DNA of 9,190 nt from an uncultured Lachnospiraceae bacterium (GTDB lineage: Bacteria > Bacillota > Clostridia > Lachnospirales > Lachnospiraceae): assembly GCA_910584115.1 (NCBI GenBank), contig CAJTYN010000124.1, forward strand, positions 1 to 9,190. The letters are read 5' to 3'. Shown one piece after another: positions 6,095 to 9,190 of this stretch (positions are counted from its first letter, which is position 1; the number at the start of each line of letters is the position of its first letter). Both the position numbers and the translations under genes were made by a program. The notes beneath the pieces were generated by a model. The model ran no database searches. It saw only the letters and a list, made by a program, of their open reading frames with translations, and was not told the origin of the DNA.

Positions 6095-7943
6095 CGCACA
6101 CCCCTCCTTTATAACGGGCCGCCCCGCAGCCCTGGCAGGACTGGCGGCAGTTCGGCGTGACCGTCCCTTGATCTGCCCGCGCCCATTCTCTTTCCAAAAA
6201 AGACCGCTCTACGCCCGCGTCGATGAAATCCCAGGGCAAGAGCTCGCCCACATCCCGCCTCCGCTGCGTATACTGGGTGATATCCATGCCTGTATCCTGG
6301 AAAGCCTGGGTCCACAGCTCCTGACGAAAATGTTCCGTCCAGGCGTCGTACATAGCGCCCAGCTCGTAGGCCCGCGCCAGGACTTTTGCCGCCCTGCGGT
6401 CCCCCCGTGCCAGAAATCCTTCCAGCGCCGCCACGTCCGCCTCGTGCCAGTTGTAGCGGATGCTCTTGTGGTTGACCTGTCCGCGCACTTCCTCCCGCAA
6501 AAGGGCCACCCGCTCCAGATACTCCTCAGGGCTGGCCATGGGCGCCCACTGAAAAGGCGTGAAAGGCTTCGGCACGAAGAAAGACGTGCTGACCGTCACC
6601 TGCACTTTCCCCTGGCGCTGCTCCTTCGGGATCTCATAGTAAGTCCCCGCGATATCCTGCGCCAGATGAGCGATCCCCCGGACATCCTCCGGGCATTCCG
6701 TGGGCAGGCCCAGCATGAAATATAATTTCACCCGGTTCCACCCTCCCAGGAAAGCCTCCCGGGCCCCTTCCAGGATCGTCTCCCGGGTCAGCCCTTTGTT
6801 GATCACGTCCCGCAGCCTCTGGGACCCGGCCTCCGGCGCGAAGGTGAGACTGCTCTTTTTCACATCCTGGATGCGGCTCATCACCTCCAGGGAAAAAGAA
6901 TCGATGCGCAGGGACGGCAGGGAGATGTTCACCGCCGCCGTCTTGAACTCCTCCAGGAGGAAATCCAGGAGTTCTCTCAGCTGGGGGTAGTCGCTGGAAC
7001 TCAGGGAACTCAAGGAGATCTCCTCATGTCCTGTGCTCTCCAGCATCTCCCGCGCCTGCTGTTTTAACAGCTCCACATTCTTTCCCCGGGCGGGCCGGTA
7101 GATCATCCCCGCCTGACAAAAACGGCAGCCCCGGATACATCCCCGCTGGATCTCCAGCGTGACCCGGTCCTGGGTAGCCTTGATATTGGGCACCACCGGA
7201 GCCTTGGGATATGCCGCCTGATCTAAGTCCGCCACCACCTGCCGGACCACCTTCTCTGGCACGCCCGGACGGTCAGGCGCAAAAGACTCCAAGAGCCCGT
7301 CCTTTCCATACGACGCATCGTAAAAAGCGGGCACATAGATCCCGGGGATCTGCGCCGCCGCATAAAGGAACTCCTCCCGCGATCTGCCCTGCCGCTTCAT
7401 GGCGGCGTAGGTATCCAGGAGCGCCGGATACGACACCTCCCCCTCCCCGATGTAGAACAGATCAAAAAAAGGTGCCAGCGGCTCCGGGTTCAGCACACAG
7501 GGCCCGCCCCCGATCACCAGCGGATCGCCCGCCCCCCGGTCTTTGGCATAAAGGGGGATCTGGCTCAAGTCCAGGATCTGCAGGATATTCGTATAACACA
7601 TCTCATACTGGATAGTAATGCCCAAAAAGTCAAAAATCTTTATGGGATCCTGCGATTCCAGCGCAAACAGCGGGATCTTCTCCCGGCGCAGGATCTGATC
7701 CAGATCCGTCCAGGGTGAAAAAACCCGCTCACACCAAGTATCCTCCCGGCTGTTGAACATATGGTATAAGATCTGCATCCCCAGATGGGACATCCCGATC
7801 TCATACACATCCGGAAAACACATGGCAAAGCGGATATCGACCTTGTCCGGATCCTTCATCACACTGTTGACCTCATTGCCTGTATATCTCGACGGCTTTT
7901 CGATCCGTAGCAATATCTCATCATCTAAGGTTTGTCCTCTCAT
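6078..7943 (-). CDS. TIGR03960 family radical SAM protein with B12-binding-like N-terminal domain
   Basis: This 621-residue radical SAM enzyme is of the YgiQ-like type often annotated as a B12-binding radical SAM protein; its substrate is unknown to me. The N-terminal region (about 35-200) has the Rossmann-like layout of cobalamin-binding domains (FPDVYEIGMSHLGMQIL, VIGGGPCVLNPEPLAPFFD, YIGEGE), but I see no DxHxxG cobalamin ligand. The cluster motif is C269-x3-C273-x2-C276 (GCIRGCRFCQAG), followed by SLSSLSSSDY and LTFAPEAGSQRLRDVINKG typical of the barrel. The C-terminus carries another C599-x3-C603-x2-C606 and C616. ATG 7943 has AAAGG at 7954-7950, 6 nt upstream, and a strong promoter lies 52 nt upstream. 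It is the first gene of the operon and overlaps the DUF2344 gene by 17 nt. Family identity is firm and the function open. Confidence 0.92.
   Translation of the reverse strand: MRGQTLDDEILLRIEKPSRYTGNEVNSVMKDPDKVDIRFAMCFPDVYEIGMSHLGMQILYHMFNSREDTWCERVFSPWTDLDQILRREKIPLFALESQDPIKIFDFLGITIQYEMCYTNILQILDLSQIPLYAKDRGAGDPLVIGGGPCVLNPEPLAPFFDLFYIGEGEVSYPALLDTYAAMKRQGRSREEFLYAAAQIPGIYVPAFYDASYGKDGLLESFAPDRPGVPEKVVRQVVADLDQAAYPKAPVVPNIKATQDRVTLEIQRGCIRGCRFCQAGMIYRPARGKNVELLKQQAREMLESTGHEEISLSSLSSSDYPQLRELLDFLLEEFKTAAVNISLPSLRIDSFSLEVMSRIQDVKKSSLTFAPEAGSQRLRDVINKGLTRETILEGAREAFLGGWNRVKLYFMLGLPTECPEDVRGIAHLAQDIAGTYYEIPKEQRQGKVQVTVSTSFFVPKPFTPFQWAPMASPEEYLERVALLREEVRGQVNHKSIRYNWHEADVAALEGFLARGDRRAAKVLARAYELGAMYDAWTEHFRQELWTQAFQDTGMDITQYTQRRRDVGELLPWDFIDAGVERSFLEREWARADQGTVTPNCRQSCQGCGAARYKGGVCVESKS
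6103..6108 (-). promoter_or_regulatory. Strong Shine-Dalgarno site supporting a TTG start for the DUF2344 gene
   Basis: AGGAGG (6108-6103 on the minus strand) is 8 nt from TTG 6094, within the last codons of the radical SAM gene. With no in-frame ATG giving the conserved KVRVKFEKYG N-terminus, the TTG start is the best reading. Confidence 0.8.
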
Positions 7944-7994
7944 ATTTTTCCTTTCGATCTTCGTAAAAATATACCGTTCATATGGGTTACCAGT

Positions 7995-8023
7995 ATTATA
8001 TACATTTTATGGGAGAACTTCAA
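7995..8023 (-). promoter_or_regulatory. Sigma-A-type promoter of the radical SAM-DUF2344-rng operon
   Basis: On the minus strand TTGAAG (8023-8018, 4/6 to the -35 consensus) is followed by exactly 17 bp and a perfect TATAAT (8000-7995). Transcription should begin near 7988, leaving an untranslated leader of about 45 nt before ATG 7943. A small palindrome AACTTcAAGTT (8016-8026) overlaps the -35 element and could be incidental or an operator. I see no hairpin plus T-run in the leader. Confidence 0.85.
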
Positions 8024-8068
8024 GTTTTTCAAAGATTCCCGCTATTTTAAAGGCTTTCAGGGATCACG

Positions 8069-8104
8069 CACTCAAATTTACACCAATTTATGCACCAATT
8101 CTTA
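8069..8104. repeat. Three 12-bp direct-repeat units abutting the integrase stop codon
   Basis: Units begin at 8069 (CACTCAAATTTA), 8081 (CACCAATTTATG) and 8093 (CACCAATTCTTA), exactly 12 bp apart and sharing a CAC-CAA-TT core. CACCAATT is identical in the second and third. The last unit includes the TAA of the integrase gene. Position and spacing suit arm-type integrase-binding sites or part of the attachment region, but this is inference. Confidence 0.6.
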
Positions 8105-9190
8105 AATATCCCCAAACAGCTTTTCAAATTTTTTCATCTCCCGCTCTTGTTCGTCACTTGTTAGATGAACGTATCTATCCAACGTCATAGCGATACTAGA
8201 GTGCCCCAATATCTTTTGTAATGTTTTTGGCTTCATTCCTGCTTCAATACAGCGTGTTGCGAATGTATGGCGTAAAGTATGCATACTGATCTTTGGGATC
8301 TTTGCATTATTACATATACTCTTCAGATACTGATCGTACCCTGAATTGGCTGTCAATCTGCCATTGCTATTCAAAAATATATGATCGGCAAATTCAATCG
8401 GTAATACATCTGTTCTATTCCTTTTCATATCGATGAGTAATCTATAAACTGTCTCTGTCATAGGAATATCTCTTTGACTTGAAGCTGTTTTTAATTCTCC
8501 TAGAATAAATTTGTTGCTACGTGAATCATAGGTCACATTCCGCCTAACATGTATAACACGATTTTCAAAATCTACGTCGCGCCATTGCAACCCACGCAAT
8601 TCGCTTGATCGGACACCCGTTTGTAGTATAAACAGAAAATGATTATAATTAATACTTCTCCGTGCAGCGGCCAAAAACTTATCCTGTTCATCGCATGTTA
8701 ATACTCGTACATCACGCTTTTTTCTCTTTGGACATTTGACAGATCTTGTGATCGGGCTTGCCGGAATGATATCATTTTCACACGCGGCAGAAAACATAGC
8801 GGACATTGTTATTTTTGTCCTCATCATGGTTCCCTCAGAATACTTATCGTTATCCATAATATTTAAAATATTCTGGCAATTCATAGGTTTTACATCTCTT
8901 ATGAGCATATTTCCTATAACATCTTTGATATTTTTTTTATAGCGATCTCTGTAACCATTAAGAGTAGACAATCCAATCGTTCTCTCTTTTATCTCAGAAA
9001 TCCAATATTGAAACCACTCATCAACCGTCAAATCCTGTGCCGCATTTATACTTCCATGTTCATCCGCATACTGCGCATCTGCTAACCAATTCCGGCATTG
9101 TTGTAACTTTTTGAAATACTTCTGCCTTCGCTTACCACCCCTATCCGTAAACCGCGCCATATATGTACCATCTTTACGTTGGGATATACC
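8102..9190 (-). CDS. Tyrosine recombinase / integrase of an integrative element, N-terminus beyond window edge
   Basis: This site-specific DNA recombinase would excise and integrate the adjoining element. The catalytic set is complete: R in TGVRSSEL (codon 8611-8609), K in ELKTASSQR (8491-8489), HTLR with R at 8272-8270, LGHSS (about 8205-8191) and the nucleophile Y in DRYVHL (8173-8171). An SAM-like core-binding domain precedes this (TVDEWFQYWISEIKER). ATG 9160 is probably not the true start: the frame stays open through ten more codons to the edge, reading GISQRKDGTY, which completes the arm-type DNA-binding fold (GISxRxDGxYxARFTDxxGKRxxKYF) common in Tn916- and phage-type integrases. The gene is visibly AT-richer and uses AT-ending codons more than its GC-rich neighbours, consistent with recent transfer. 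It points toward the radical SAM operon, with no clear terminator between. Confidence 0.93.
   Translation of the reverse strand, partial: GISQRKDGTYMARFTDRGGKRRQKYFKKLQQCRNWLADAQYADEHGSINAAQDLTVDEWFQYWISEIKERTIGLSTLNGYRDRYKKNIKDVIGNMLIRDVKPMNCQNILNIMDNDKYSEGTMMRTKITMSAMFSAACENDIIPASPITRSVKCPKRKKRDVRVLTCDEQDKFLAAARRSINYNHFLFILQTGVRSSELRGLQWRDVDFENRVIHVRRNVTYDSRSNKFILGELKTASSQRDIPMTETVYRLLIDMKRNRTDVLPIEFADHIFLNSNGRLTANSGYDQYLKSICNNAKIPKISMHTLRHTFATRCIEAGMKPKTLQKILGHSSIAMTLDRYVHLTSDEQEREMKKFEKLFGDI

Larger units (their letters stand above)
8060..9190. mobile_element. Terminal part of an integrated element (conjugative element or prophage), extends past the right edge
   Basis: The integrase, its flanking 12-bp repeats and the composition shift mark one end of an integrated element; an integrase reading outward near one end is usual. 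The left limit is approximate. The host promoter at 7995-8023 must lie outside, so the junction should fall between about 8025 and 8104. No tRNA or other conserved target gene is visible at the junction, and the opposite end is not in the window, so the att core cannot be defined here. Whether it is a phage or a conjugative element cannot be told. Confidence 0.65.

Noticed and set aside
5895..6725. 276-codon plus-strand open frame
   Set aside because: Antisense to the radical SAM and DUF2344 genes, with no recognisable motif or ribosome site.
7944..8101. tRNA gene or fragment as the integration target
   Set aside because: No cloverleaf, anticodon arm or TpsiC-like GTTCGANTC motif could be found on either strand.
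8069..8104. Repeats as a CRISPR array
   Set aside because: Units are only 12 bp, directly tandem and degenerate, with no spacers and no cas genes.
7753..8190. 145-codon plus-strand open frame crossing the element junction
   Set aside because: It spans the radical SAM 5' end, the promoter and the integrase 3' end, all better explained on the other strand.

Overview
The window looks like chromosome from a fairly GC-rich member of the Clostridia, most probably a Lachnospiraceae-type gut anaerobe. This is inferred from gene content: a TIGR03960-type radical SAM protein, a DUF2344/TIGR03936 partner and an RNase E/G-family protein in tandem is a Firmicutes arrangement. The Shine-Dalgarno sites are strong, and alternative GTG and TTG starts are used. 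Every gene I can support lies on the minus strand, so transcription runs from right to left.

Right edge (about 8060-9190): an AT-rich tyrosine recombinase gene of the conjugative-element/phage integrase type runs off the right end of the window. Just after its stop codon are three 12-bp direct-repeat units, probably arm-type or attachment-region DNA. This is one end of an integrated element whose body lies beyond 9190.

Centre (4140-8025): a very good sigma-A-type promoter (-35 at 8018-8023, 17-bp spacer, TATAAT at 7995-8000) faces a compact operon. Its genes are the radical SAM protein (6078-7943), the DUF2344 protein (5357-6094, TTG start), an RNase G-like ribonuclease (4165-5373, GTG start) and an uncharacterised three-pass membrane protein (2499-4142). 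The first three overlap one another by 17 nt at each junction, which suggests translational coupling. The operon promoter appears intact although the mobile element sits immediately upstream of it.

Left (1-2498): an 88-bp AT-rich gap holds a perfect 9+2+9 palindrome and a plausible promoter. It is followed by cysD and a cysN-cysC fusion, which overlap by one base (TGATG). Together these two proteins would convert sulfate and ATP to APS and then to PAPS, the activation steps of sulfate assimilation or sulfation. The fusion gene is cut by the left edge within its kinase domain.

No rRNA, tRNA, CRISPR array or convincing intrinsic terminator was seen. No gene-free stretch exceeds 300 bases; the longest is 7944-8101. 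The candidates for something undescribed are the membrane protein, the cysD palindrome and the repeat array beside the integrase; the remaining genes belong to recognisable families.
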